A DNA stretch of 64,000 nt from Chromobotia macracanthus (GCA_036877525.1 JAZGTH010000122.1:2501-66500); one strand, 5' to 3'. Positions 9,865-22,800 are shown, numbered from the stretch's first letter. Notes: generated by a model from the letters alone, not told the origin. Numbers and translations: made by a program.

Positions 9865-10341
9865 TGTTACGGAGGTTAGGGTTGGGAGCCGTCTCCGGAG
9901 TATTAATTTATAGAAACTACATTTCCCATAATGCCTCATACCTGGGTGTAACTGCTTCCTGTTTCCTGTTTGTTCTATCACCTAACTCCCATTAACTTGT
10001 GTGTGTGTATATAAACCCCTTGCTTTCACTAGCACAGTGCGAAGTCTTGTTTTGCCCCAGCAACATTTCTGAGCGTTTATTTCTTGTGTGTTGGATTACT
10101 CATTACCGTTTGGATTTCTTGTTACAGTTTGGATTACTACTTGGTTTTGGATTGTTTACTGCCTGCCCTGTTATTTGGACTGCCTCATGTTTCTGATTGT
10201 TCGCTGCCTGCATCGACCCATTCCTATTCTACGACTACTCTTCTGCCTTGTCTCCTTTATCCCTGTTTGCTGTTGTTTGACCCTGTCTGCCTGGTTTACG
10301 AATAAAACACTGAACATGGATGAGTTTGTCTCTTCGTTACA
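9865..10341 (+). repeat. Gypsy 3' LTR attached to the integrase remnant
   Basis: It runs from TGTTACGGAG to CTTCGTTACA. TATATAAACC at about 10010 is followed 31 bases later by GCGAAGTCTTG. The last bases read ATGGATGAGTTTGTCTC, an in-LTR gag start like that of the first element. Confidence 0.85.
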
Positions 10342-10374
10342 GATACAACCATCATAATCCTGTTTTAAAAAAAT

Positions 10375-11220
10375 GGGTTGTTTTGCATCATTTTACATTT
10401 ACATTTATTCATTTAGCAGATGCTTTTATCCAAAGCGACTTACAAGTGCGGAATACAACAAGCGAGTCAACCTGAAGAGGCAACTAGACACAATAAATGC
10501 TCACAATACAAGTTTCAGACATTGCTCAGAGTATCATATGCTACAACAAAGGAGAGATTTAAAGGAAAGAGGGATAGAAAATGAAGGGAAATCATTTTTT
10601 TTAGGATGAGGTTAAGTGCTCACGAAATAGATGTGTTTTCAGCTGTCTTTTGAATATTGCCAGGGATTCTGCATTCCGGATGAAGGCAGGAAGATCATTC
10701 CACCAGCATGCAGTAGTGAACGAAAATGATCTGGAGAGTGATTTTGTCACAGAAAGACAAAACAGAAAGATTTCACAGAAAGATTTCCTTCTGTGATCGC
10801 GGGCTTCTGGTAGGAGTGTAGACTTGTAAGAATGAGTGAAAGTAGGAGGGTGCTGACCCAGTGATAGATCTGTAGGCAAGTGTCAAGGCCTTGAACTTGA
10901 TGCGAGCAGTGAGCGATAGCCAATGCAGAGAGATGAGGAGAGGGGTGACATGGGCTCTTTTGGGCTTGTTGAAGACGAGACGTGCTGCAGCGTTCTGAAT
11001 AATTTGTAGAGGCTTGATTGTGCATGATGGCAGTCCAGCCAGAAGACCATTGCAGTAATCAAGCCTAGAAATGACCAGGGCCTGGATGAGAAGTTGTGTT
11101 GTATGTTCTGTTAGAAAAGGCCTGATTTTCCTGATGTTATGTAATGCAAATCTGCATGACCAAGCCATCTTAGCAATGTGGTCTTTAAAGGTCAGTTGGT
11201 CATCAAATATCCTCGTCCAC
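10375..11220 (-). mobile_element. 5'-truncated CR1/L2-like LINE, 3' end
   Basis: The minus strand carries the C-terminal part of a reverse transcriptase in shifted frames: ISRLDYCNGLLAGLPS, IQNAAARLVFNKPKRAHVTP, LISLHWLSLTARIKFKALTL and WWNDLPAFIRNAESLAIFKR. The 3' untranslated part (10375-10600) contains the 'catttagcagatgcttttatccaaagcgact' type tail seen across fish genomes. 5' truncation at about 11220 is typical of target-primed insertion. Confidence 0.85.
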
Positions 11221-11418
11221 TGGATGACACAAAATGTAATTCTGCAGTTTTGACAGCTCCAAGGCTTGTTACACTTACAGAGTGTACTGTATCTTGTTTA
11301 AAAATAAATATTAAAATAGTAACAAATTTACTCTCACTATCACCATGTAAATATATTCCAATTTGGCACAATCCTTATTTTTAATTGCATTATAAACCTA
11401 TCCACTTTCCATCACGCC

Positions 11419-12094
11419 TGTCAGGGTCCTGGCTTCCTGTTCTGAGTATTTCTAGATTATATTGCCAGGATCCTGACATGCCCTGTGTGTTGTGTCAGAG
11501 CGTGTTGTTTTGATCCTGACTCTTTCTAGTCTTGGTTCTTGTTTCTTGGAGTCGGGATCTGAACACATGCTCTGGGTCTTCGTCTCATATGGAAGCACAT
11601 GGCTTCACAAGCACCCTAACCCTCTGTTTTGTTTACATTCGCCATGTGATCTCCGGTCATGCGTCTTGGCCCCGCCCCCTTGTTCTCTTGTCTAGTTTGC
11701 GCTTATTTCGCTCACCTGTTCCTCGTTGTCCGTGTCCTATCTAATGCCCTCGTGTTCTCTGTTTCTTGTTAGTTCGTTCTCGTATCCTGTGATCTTGTAT
11801 CAGGTAGTCTTGCTTCTTGTATCTCGTACCTCGTTTCCTGTCACAGTAAGTCGAGTCATGTTTCTCGTCAAGTCATGTTTTTGTCCCATGTTTGCGCTCT
11901 GTTGTGTCTTGTTTAAGTTTCGTTTTTGCTCCGGGTTTTTGGAGCCCTTTCAGTTCTAGTTATATTGCCGTCTCTGTTCACGTTTTTACCCCCTCGTGGG
12001 TTGTTGTTGTCGTCGTCGTCGTCTTTCATTAATTTTTTTTCCTCTCAGTTTAACGCTGTCTGCGTCTGGGTTCGTTTTTCCGTGATACCTGACA
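11419..12094 (+). repeat. Solo LTR, 676 bp, with target duplication ACGCC
   Basis: It begins TGTCAGGGTCC and ends ATACCTGACA, with ACGCC on both sides (11414-11418 and 12095-12099). It shares long stretches with the minus-strand element at 36182-38162, such as the 'gccccgcccccttgttctct' block, so both belong to one family. Confidence 0.85.
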
Positions 12095-12225
12095 ACGCCA
12101 GGATAAAAAAATATATATATCTTTATTTATAAATGACCAATTCAAATCATCTAATACACCTGGAACAATCATTAACCATAAACTAATCTAACCATAAAAA
12201 ATAATCTCAAATTCCCAATGTTTTT

Positions 12226-12335
12226 TTTTTTTTTGTCGTCCAGTTAATTGCTGTTGGGTGTACTTTTGCTGACTTTCTGATCAAATTACTCGATGTTTAC
12301 TTATTATTTATTATTATTATTATTATTATTATTGG
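12226..12335. repeat. Poly-T and ATT microsatellite
   Basis: A run of T near 12220-12234 and an (ATT)n tract at about 12304-12333. Confidence 0.8.
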
Positions 12336-12359
12336 TTCCCATATCAATTCCATATCACC

Positions 12360-12905
12360 CCGTGTTGTTTACATTTCGCTGTCACTGCTCGCTACCCATT
12401 CGCTGTATGCTAATTTGGATTTGTGCCTACCTATGAGTGCAGGTGATGACTCGTTCGAGCTGCAAACGGTGCATTTGGAGTTGGAGAAAGTGGAGAAGCT
12501 GATTACCGACCTTCTTGAAAAGCAGGCCCGGCTACAAGAGTGGAGAACCGCACTGGAAACATCTTATGTGGACGCACCCAGACCCGCGGTAAGTCCGCAG
12601 CATGTAGCTAACACTGCAGTTGCCTCTACACCTCTACACTGGAGTTTTGGTTCCTTGCCACTGTTGCCCTATTGGTTTGCTTACTGGGAGACTGCTGATA
12701 TTAGCTTAGAACATTTGCTTTGTACATTTTGTTATTTTCATTGTTTGTTAATTTTATCAATTTTGAATTCATTTTCTCCTTTCTTTCATTTTCAATTTCA
12801 GTTTTCACGGTTAAATATTTTTGGATATTTTCATTTGTACAGCTGCTTTGTAACAGTGTGTCACTGTGAAAAGCGCTATATAAATAAATTGAACTTGAAT
12901 GACTT
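12360..12905 (+). mobile_element. LINE-like chimeric fragment: coiled-coil 5' segment joined to a short 3' tail
   Basis: An open frame from about 12430 encodes a heptad-rich segment (LELEKVEKLITDLLEKQARL) as found near the start of fish LINE ORFs. Within 300 bases it passes into the 3' tail 'gctttgtaacagtgtg ... cgctatataaataaattg' at 12841-12900, a common fish LINE/SINE end. The same type of tail occurs at 32464-32525. No endonuclease or reverse transcriptase lies between. It is probably a deletion derivative. Confidence 0.5.
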
Positions 12906-13485
12906 TTGAACCATCCACAATAAGAGGGTCAGTTATGGCGTTCATTAGTGAATGACTAGAATCTTTTTTTGGCTGGGAGATTAATGTAAACACGAACATT
13001 GGATACGAGGTGTAAGTGTAAATAGGCGGGACAAAAATACCAGATATGGACATTAAGACTTGCAGTGTAAACGCAGCCTTTGTCATCTGCTGTAAAGCCA
13101 TTTTGTGCAATACACAGATATTGTATGGTCATTTGAACCACTGTTTCATTGGTCTGCTGAGTTAAGAAGCAAAATCATCATTGTCCATCTCGAATCGACA
13201 GAGTAAAATTGACACGATTCCTATTTACACCTGAGAAGCTGTTAAGAGGAATGACGTTTATGAAACACAAGCTGTTGACCAATCACAACACACGTTTCCA
13301 GTCGACCAGTCAGAGCACATTACGCTTTTGAGATGGAGGAGCTGCAAAGAGACAGACTGGAAAGAGGGGTGTTAATGTACAAATTACATAAGTGAGTGGG
13401 TTTTTTTTTTTGAACAATCATTAAGAAACCCTATTCTAGTATACTCCCACAACAAATGAAAGACTTTATAAGAGGGCACAGTAGG
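12906..13485. other. No gene seen
   Basis: Unassigned sequence between a LINE fragment and a solo LTR. Confidence 0.4.
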
Positions 13486-13906
13486 CGTTACGGTGGAGGC
13501 TCCTGTACTGCCTCCCCCGAACCACCAGAGGGAGCCGTCACCTGATTATTAAATCTTGTCTGGACTACATCTCATAGGGCCACATCCCTGGGGCTAATTA
13601 CTTCCTGTACACCTGAATCTCATTTACTCCTGTGTATATAAACCCTGCCCTTGGTATTACTCTTTGCGAAGTCTTGTTTTGCCCTGGCTAACATTTCTGA
13701 GCGGTTTCTATTGTTGTTGGATTACCTGTTATTACCTGGACTGCTTATCGTTTCTCTTATTGTTTGCTTCCTGCCCTGACCTTGGATTGTTTATCGTTGC
13801 TGATTAGCCTAACCCCTGATATACCTGTTTGCTGTTGTCGACCCTGCCTGTTCTATTCTAATAAATTACTGCAAATGGATCCTACCCTCTCTGTCTCCTC
13901 GTTACA
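13486..13906 (+). repeat. Solo gypsy LTR with target duplication GTAGG
   Basis: It is flanked by GTAGG at 13481-13485 and 13907-13911. The first base is C for T; it ends TCGTTACA. TATATAAACC near 13637 is followed 31 bases later by GCGAAGTCTTG. An in-LTR ATGGATCCTACCC lies near its end. Same family group as 9865-10341. Confidence 0.9.
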
Positions 13907-14622
13907 GTAGGTCCCGTTTAAACCCTGCAACTAAATCCTAGCCTCAACGCCTCTTTACAATCTGTACTAGACATGTAACATGTATAGCTTTACAGTATAT
14001 TTTAAAATATTTTAAACGCAAGTATGCTTTTAATTGCTGAGGAGGTGCGGGAGATTTTGACCCTGAGAACAGATGAAGAGAAACAGATGGGGTAATTACC
14101 ATATTAATTCCAGAATAATATACACCTTTCCATTTAAAATATTAGTTTTTAATATATTAGAAATATATTAGGTGTTTAATTCTGTCAGTCACCTGTTTAG
14201 TGAATTCTGTCATTAAAATTGATCTGATTTAAATGTTCCTATTATGATGAAGTATCACCTTAACATGTTTCATCAACATAAAAAAAGCTACACAGATACC
14301 AAACTGTAGGTCTGACTTAGTACAAATTGCAGTTTCGTGAGTTTATAAACAATCACACTCCATTTAGTATTTAAATTTAAAAAATTTTGATAATAGGTAT
14401 ATTTGCAGCTATATACAGCTATTCTTCAATATATTGTTCTGTATATCACAATCATTAGTCTTTAAACTTAAAAATGAAAAACACTGAAAAGGCAACTTGT
14501 AAAATGTTTAATAAAATAGATTCGTAATAGCACGTTTTGATCAGTGCAAGTCACAAAGTCAAAATTAGTGGCACAGCATGTTTGTCCACTGCATTCTCTG
14601 GCTGGTGTGCAGCATAGTTTGA
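13907..14622. other. No gene seen
   Basis: A/T-rich sequence downstream of the fossil integrin exon. Nothing recognised. Confidence 0.4.
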
Positions 14623-14772
14623 TTATCTGATCATCCCATCACTCCAGAGGGTCGCCCACTGCTTTTTGTGTAAAATTAAAGTGTTGTCCAGAAATTGTCT
14701 CCTTGCACAGGATCCTCACAGTATGGTACAGGGGTATAATTCTTTATACTGAACTCTTTTGAAGAAGCCACA
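14623..14772 (-). pseudogene. itga7: Decayed alternative (B-type) cytoplasmic tail exon of itga7
   Basis: After a good polypyrimidine tract and acceptor (tctcttacag) the exon reads CGFFKR, the universal integrin alpha membrane-proximal motif. In the next reading phase it carries IIPLYHTVRILCKETI, matching the VPRYHAVRIRKEEREI block of integrin alpha-6B/7B tails. The original phase then resumes with HKKQWATLW, matching KKQWITKW of alpha-6B, and ends TAA at 14623-14625. In ITGA6 and ITGA7 of mammals the A exon precedes the B exon, and this order is kept here (A exon at 16763-16879). Two frameshifts mean a spliced product would end after 18 residues. Either the exon is dead, or the two shifts are sequence errors. 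Confidence 0.75.
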
Positions 14773-16762
14773 CTGTAAGAGAAAACCAGACACGCATAAG
14801 TAATTTCATATCAGTTTGTTCATTCATATGTTTGGAAGTTGTGGCAAGATGTTAACTTAAGACCCTGCTTGGTGGTTTTTAGTTGCCTTAAGCTGCAATA
14901 ACTATGAAGGCAGTGACTACTATCAGAAACCTCTAACAGCAATAACACTTTAATGCAACAGTTTCACCTAAAACAATTCTAATAGAAGAATTTACATTTT
15001 AGTTTTGTTGTTTTGTCACAGAGGCTAAGTAGTTTTGCCTCTGTTGATATTATACTGACTTAACACATTTGTAACTGCATTAGACATTCCTGTTTAACCC
15101 CAACACCACAAGCAGAGCGCAATACCACTTCTTTTAAAACTAACAGATCATTTAAAAGGCATACTCATACTCATCAATAGAAAGGAATTAGTACATGCCT
15201 TACAATTACCTTTTGTTAAGAGTGACCATCTATTTTAACACCTTACAAACGAAAACAAATTTTTATTAAATTATTAACATAACTTTATGAACCAGCAGTA
15301 ATGGTATAATGTATCAATCTTGTTCTGTTTTCATGTCTTTCATTTTTAAGTATATCTTGCAGTCATAGTTATAGTAGTCATTTTTTTTTTCCCACCCTAG
15401 TGTTTCCAGGTGTCCCTTGTGTTCATTAATTACTCTGTGTATAAATACCCTGGTGATCCTTAGTCCTTCATCAGGTTTTTGTAAGTTTGTGTGTTCACGT
15501 CTATGATCGTGGTTCATGTTTGATTCATTAAATACATTTTACCTGCATTTAGATCCAGTTCCATAGCCTTGTCTCTTCTGCACGTTACAAACGTATAAAC
15601 TTTAAATAAAAATTTCTTTTTGATTTAAGTGACCCATCATAGTTCCCTACACTTCTTTAACAATCAGCTCTACAGCTGCCTAGATTGCTAGTCATTAACA
15701 ATTCCATTTATTAGTGACTTGGATGGAAATAGATTCATCCATCTTCTATTGCTAGGACCACAACAAGTCACAGCTGTCTGCTGTTTATAAGGCAGGGCCT
15801 TCCTAATGGCTTTCTAAAGATAATGCTTAACTTAATGTGCACAAAACTGTATGAATGTATAAACAATAGAATATTTCTCACACCATGTTACTTTTTCTTT
15901 CACGTTACTTTATGCTGACAGATTTATGTTTAGCTTTATGTTTAGCTTACAGAAGCTTACATTTATGTTTAGCTTACAGAAGGCCTAGAGTGCCTTCCAC
16001 CCACTTTATCTGTCATCATATGGCAGGTACCAATTTGTATGATTGTAGTCATGACAAATGGAAGAACAGATGGTTAAACAAAGTAAATGACTACACATCC
16101 ACTTATACTGCTGCAGCTGCAGGGCAAGTACAAAGACTTAACTTTTAAAGCAAACACAAACATGCAAGACACAACATTTTCAGTAGGCAGGTCTACACAT
16201 TGAGCTGGGGGATGGTGGGGTCTGTTAGAACATTCTGAAAGTTCACTGTAGAGATTCCAGCTTACAGCAAAAACAAGGCACAACTGTGGTGTTCTTTTTC
16301 TGTGTTAGAGGTCCAGCCTGTGCCTCTAGAGTTTTCCCACCAAAACTAAGTTATTGTTTTACTTACAAATAAAGTTGAAATTAATTACTTGTAAACTATG
16401 TGCCTGTCATCCTGTGTGCACTCACTTGTACATGTTAAACTGAATTCCTGGGTATGATTCTAGAGGTGATGTTGTAGACTGAAACGGAGTGGAACAATGA
16501 CTTATTCTAGTATACTCGAACAATGAAGCATTAAAAGAAGTAATGAAACTGTAGTTTGGCCTCTTATTCCTTTTTTTATACAGAGTAGATATTAAGGAAT
16601 CGTTAGATCATGTCATTATTTCTTTTTTCCATTGTTTTAGTCATTATAAAGATAATAAGCAACAGCATGCAAATTAACACGCCGAAGCAGCACACTGCAC
16701 CTCCAGACTGAGCTTTACCACATTATGGAAGCACTAGAGGTACATCAGGGTTGATGAGATTT
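14773..16762. other. Intron/3' region between the A and B tail exons of itga7
   Basis: It contains an LTR-like block at about 15390-15595 (TATAAATA box, AATACATT tail, ends TTACA) and a short local duplication of 'tttatgtttagcttacagaagc' at 15925-15980. No gene is seen otherwise. Confidence 0.45.
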
Positions 16763-16879
16763 TTATTGAAGTTCTGTGGCTTGTTTCCTCTCCACATCAG
16801 AGGGCTGCAGCTGCAGTTGAGCACGGTAATACTCTGTTTCATACTGAGGTTTCCTCTCCGTACGTTTGAAAAATCCACA
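16763..16879 (-). CDS. itga7: itga7 exon 25: A-type cytoplasmic tail and stop
   Basis: It encodes CGFFKRTERKPQYETEYYRA and then QLQLQPSDVERKQATELQ, followed by TAA at 16763-16765. GFFKR clasps the beta-subunit tail. The QPSDVER block resembles the A-type tails of alpha-3 and alpha-6 (QPSE/DxER). The stop overlaps an AATAAA hexamer. Confidence 0.88.
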   Translation of the reverse strand, partial: CGFFKRTERKPQYETEYYRAQLQLQPSDVERKQATELQ

Positions 16880-19800
16880 CTGTTCCACCACACAAGAAAA
16901 CACACAACACAAATGAGCAAACAAATGTGAAAAATTGTCTGAATCTGAAACGGCATCATGAACATTCTGATAAATACCTTGTGTGTTCCTCAGACTAAAA
17001 AGATAATACCAATGTGTGTCGGGTTTATGTTCAGTTTGTTTTCTTGTGTCCCTCTTTAGTTCCTATGGTTACACAGTGAGATCTCCTTTGTTTGATTTAG
17101 TTTCACCTGTGTCTTTAGTTTCCCATGCATATTGATTTGTTCAGTACTTTGTTTTTGATTAGGTATGTGTCACAGTGCTACTTGGTCCTGAGTTTTGTTA
17201 TCAAGTCTATTTTTGAGATTACCTTCCTGTTACCTTGGATTACTCCTACACACCGCATGACAATGTGGCAAAATGATTGAGGCATTTACACTGTGAGAGA
17301 TTTCAGCCAATATATTATTTAATTTTATTATTTAAATGTGTTTTACTAATAACAATGCATGCTGCAAACAATTTTAGAATTCACTTTTTTAAAGGTGAAT
17401 CCTGACAGGTATTGATCAATAGACGGGTGCAAATAAGTAGCTACTTGTTGTACATGGTCCAATGTTTTGGAATTCCTCAGGAAGCTCCTGTAAATATGCT
17501 GAGATTATGGACGTGAGTGTGCTAGCACCGTGATTTCACTGTGATAGCTAAACAAGTAGTAAAGCAGATATACACATACCTTCCACAGTATACACACAAG
17601 CAGCGCAAGAACAATCATTCCAGCAAGAACAGAAAAGAGGATGATCCACCATGGCATACTGTGGTGGTCGGACAATCCATGCTCTGGGTAAACTGTTACT
17701 GACACCTGAACAAACACCAACACTGTCATGCTGTAACACTAACATATAGAAACTGATGTACTGCATTTTCAAAAAAAATAAAGTACTGCAAAAGACAAAC
17801 CTGTAATCTATCAAAAAAAATTGTGAAAACGTAAACAAAACGTAGTAATTTTGAACTTTTTCCTCTGCATGAGATTTTTGCAGCAATTCTTTTGAGACAA
17901 ACAAGTTTTTTAAACTTGTAACTATTATATACTCATTTTCTCTTGAATATATGAATTGCACAATAACAACATTCATATGAATTGTTTCCCGTGGCTCAGC
18001 TGGTAGATCATCACACTACCATTGCACCATCACAGGTTAAAATCCCAGAAAATGCACATACTGAGAAAATGTAAAAAGACTAAATGCCCTTTAAGCACCT
18101 GCCAAACATGTAAATGTAAAGTAACATGTCTCATACATCTGTCTATGACCCTCTCACAACAAAGTGATATCAGACAGTGAAATCCAAAAAAATAAACACA
18201 AAAGGAAAGATTTATTGCTAAGCTGAAATTCAGATTAAATAAACATTGGAAAGAAGAAAATATTGCTTAGTAACACTCAACGTTAGCACACATCTGCTGC
18301 AAACTGTTGGCAAAAGTTACATTTTTTTTGGGTTTTGTTTACAAAAAAAGTTCCCTTTCTGTCACTTACTCATCTGTCCATCAGCCTGCCTGACTCATTT
18401 TTGTATGTGATTAATAGACTAAGATCAACTACAATTCGTTCGACTAAGCCCTTTCTTACCAGCTAATGTTTTGTTGACTGATAGAGCCTACCCTAGATAA
18501 TATTGACTCTATAGGCATGTGCAGGTGTGAAAATGAGTGTCTGTATTTTTACCTTTGTCGCAGCATTCTTTAGCACAAGATGTCTGATGATGGATTTGAT
18601 GGTAATATTGGCTCTGATCAGTAACTCCACAGCACTGACAGATGAAAACTCCTAATCAACACAGAGTTTACAGCACATTGGCAACAAACCATTAAAAAAT
18701 AAAGGGGTGAAACTCGGTAAGAAATGTCATATTTCACCCCAAATTAGTGATAATAAAGAATAAAAAGTTGTGTCCATTTAACAACTCTGTTTAAATTCTG
18801 TTTTGCTCCATCACACACACACACACACACTATATTATAATTGGATACTTCCAATGGGAACAGCCAGATATGTATGTGCTTCATTGTCATGAAATTAACG
18901 CCAAATGCAACGAACAATTGCAAAAAATGCAAATAGAGCTGATATAAAATTACTGTAACACACAGCTTCTCTTGACTAATTGCTTTAACTTAGTGCGTCT
19001 GTGGGGAAAATTACCTCAATGAAAGTGCTGTTCCACACATGTGCTCGGATCCTGATATAGATTGAGCCAGAAAATGTGTATATAGGACACTGAAAAATTA
19101 GACACCGCGCAGAACCCAACAAACAATCCTGAAACACACCAGCCCATGTCATATTAGTGTAAAAAGTGTAAAAACATCTCAGGTTATGACTGTAACCCTT
19201 GTTCCCTAAGAAGGATTACAGTTAAAAGGGTTACAGACGTTCCCTTTTGAGGTAAACAACACTTTGAAATGACACTTTGGGGAAATACCCACTGCACCAC
19301 AACCTAGAGCTTATACTGGTGTGAAACCTGACTGGTCACCACTCAGGCTGAGAGGACATAGGAACCTGGTATGAAAGAAAGATCTTTATAGGATTTATAG
19401 AATCTTATAAACATGTATGGGGATGCAAAAACAAGCAATGTGACAGACTTCCTGTAGGAAGACCCCTGACAAAAGGAATTTGGAGGAAGACACTCCTCTA
19501 GTTGAATAAGCCCTAACCTGAAGAGAAGGCAAACTGCATACCTCAAAAGACTCATAGACAACCCAGTTGCTTATGATTTATTTAGAAGCAGTGAAGCCCC
19601 TTTTGAGAGACCCAAAACACACCAACAGCTGATGAAACTTTCTACACTGAGAGGTTATTTGCACATAGGCCTCTAAAACCTGAACTGGCCAAAGTAAATG
19701 CAGCTTCCTATGTTCAACTGACTCATAGAGTGGAGTATAGCAGGCCTAAAGTATCATAGACTCTGTATGTTGGCACTTTGGGCACATAAACTGGTCTAGG

Positions 19801-22800
19801 GTGGAAAATGGCCTTAACTCCAGAGTTACTTAACTTAATGGCCATAACTCCAGTTCAGTAGACAAAGAAAGTCCACAACTTTTTTGGGTGATGTAAAAGC
19901 CAGGATAAAGGCCATCTTAAGGGATAGAAACAACTTTGACATATAGTCAATAGGTTCAACAGGCTCCGGGGATAGCCCCTCTAGAACTACTGCCAGGTCC
20001 CAACCAGGTACACTAGACCGGGTAGGGGGCTTCATCCTCCTAATACCATGAAGGAAACAAACAACAGTGCGTGGAAGTCATCTATGGCAGGCACATAGAT
20101 CTTAAATGTGGATGGGGAAAGACCCCCAGAGAAACAATCCTGGAAGAAATTCAGCACTGAAACCACTGGGCAGTTAAATGGGTCCAACTGACATTCTCTG
20201 TACATCAAGTGAAAACATTCCACTTTAAGACATAACGTTTCCATGTGGAAGGAGCTCTGGAGTTTAGAATGGTCTCAACAACCTCATTTGATAAGACCTG
20301 TGGCATTGCATCCAACCCTAATGGGGCTGGATGCATGAGGTGGAACCAGAGCAAACACTGAGTGTTCTGCCAAGATGCAAACAAATCCATTTCCACCTGG
20401 CCAAACCTCCTTCAAATAAACTCTACTATTTGGGGATGAAGTCTCCATTCCCTGGGTCTCAGCCTCTGCCTTGACAGGGTGTCTGCCACAATCTTGCATA
20501 GACAGTATGCTCCCAAAGACAGGCCTTGGGGGGAAAAGAACCATGGTTTCTTCCACATAACCAGAGAAAGAAGGCACTTGCATGCAACTTTGATAATGTA
20601 AAACAGGTTTTCCCTTGGGGGAAAACCCCTGGTCCTGAGCCACCACTGTAGTGGTCTCGTACAGCAGGTCAAAAGGAAATTATGTTAGACACTGCTGCCC
20701 TAAGCCCCAACACACTCTTTAAAGTTTCACTGTGATGGCTTGGCCTAGCCTAATCTCAAGAACAGCAGCCAGGATCTACTCGATACGAGCAGGAGACAAC
20801 TGTGCTTGGATCGTAGTGAAGTTCCACACTATCCCCAGAAACATTATTCTGTGCTGGGGAGATAGTGAGCTTTTCTTGGTATTAAGCCTCAGCCCCAAAA
20901 CCTGAGAGATGGCCAGGGACAACATTTAGATGCCAAACTGCTTTTTTCTCCATTTGGACCAAAGTAAGCTGATCATTGATGGAACTATAAATTGGAACTA
21001 TAATTCCTCTTTTGGGAAAAAAACAAACTCTTTGGCCCTTTTTGCCAAGAGAGACTATACTTCTAGCTCCAACACCCAATACTGCTCAGTGCTGACTACA
21101 GTCCAAACCACGCCATTGAACCTGAGAGGTCAGAACACGAATTGAATTCTGTACTGAACCCACTGAACCTAACACAGAACCCAATGAGACGTTACAAAGG
21201 GCCTTTCATGTCTCTAAATAATTTGCTGCCATGTAGCAGCTGATGGCATTGGCCCTTAGTGGCCCAAAGAGAAAGAAATCCCCAGCAAGAGTGCTGGACC
21301 CTGCTAATGAGGGCTGACAAAGGGCCAAAGCAATATCAAGCTCCTTCATCAGGTCCATCTGCATTCCCAATGACCGTAACCACCATGGTGCCTGGGGGGC
21401 GTGGGTCCCAAACCATGAGGAATGCGAGTCTGGCCTCACAAACAGGGCCAGGTGGGAGCAGAGCATTTTCAATAGAAGCAACTCAATGTTTACAGGCAGC
21501 GTTTTCGAGCGCCGCCTGTGCATGCTTCACTCACAAACAATCAAAAAAGCTTGTATGTATCCCTGCCCATAAATATATCTAGGGCACAGAAGAACACATG
21601 GATTGAATTAATTGCTCATGCTTGCCATTATAACTTTTCTGTTTTCTCTTTTTATCACACACAACACACAAGACAGACAGCTTTACACAGAATGCTTGCT
21701 TAAGACCAGAAGCTAACTTCCATGTTCTGATGTATTTTTGTAGCTTCTGTGGTCCATCGTCACATGCTACGTCATCACGCAGTACCAATCAAGATCAGTC
21801 TAGTGACACCTTTTAGACGCTGTTATGCCGTGAGCGTTCCCCAAAGTGTTGTTTCACTATGCAGAACAAGTTCACTTGAAAGTCATCTTTCTTTTTTTAA
21901 ATATTCTATTTTATTCTGTGTCCAGTGATGTGCTGAATTTGACTCACCAGTCTGAGAGATTTCCTCTTCTCAGATGCAGATACAGCTGGAGTGATTTCAC
22001 CCACAAGGTTTTTGAGGACAGTATCGTCTTCTGCCTCCATGTGAGAGCGCACCTTTCTGCTCTGTTTCCAAAGCACCCACAGAAATGTATTTCTCAAATG
22101 GATGTTTAATATTAGCCAAGAATGTGGTTTGATGGTGTTTGTATGAATACCTTCAGGTTTACCGCATGTGGTGGCCCATTGAAGTTTAGCCTGAGCGGAT
22201 TCAGTGCTGACTGTGGTTCGCAGTGAGTATCTGGCTGCCCATCAACATGCAAAACAGAGGGATACAACAGCCACTTTCCATTGATCAACTCAAATGGCCA
22301 AAGAATGTTCAGAGAGGCCGAGCCGAACGTCTGGAGTGACTGACCAGTGTTAGACACCTATTGAAAAACAGCAAATATCACATAAGTCATTTCTGTTACA
22401 TTCTCAAAATCCACAAAAAGCATCAGTAAGACCATAATTATGTCCACTGATCAAGCCAGTGGTGTAAAACCTCTTAGCTCCAAGTCTGTTTTGGTGGTCA
22501 CAACCAAAGTAATGTGGTCACCAATCAACATTATGTCATTGGACCACAGATGCTATTACCCTGGCTTATGAAGCCTGTGACCTAGTGTCACCTCTGGGTG
22601 TTAATGCCTATTCCACTAGAATTGTAGCATCGTCAATGGACACTGTCTAGAGGGTGGGCCTTCTGCACGCATTTGTTAGATTTTATAGTTTAGACTTGAA
22701 GTCAACTCCAGACGGTAAGGTCCACCTGGGTTGATAGTCACTTTAGTGAACGTTACTGAAAATTGAAAGTGACATATTTAGTCAGATATGGTAACCCATA

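Noticed and set aside
17985..18060. tRNA gene
   Set aside because: A and B boxes are present, but there is no acceptor stem or anticodon arm and a SINE tail follows.
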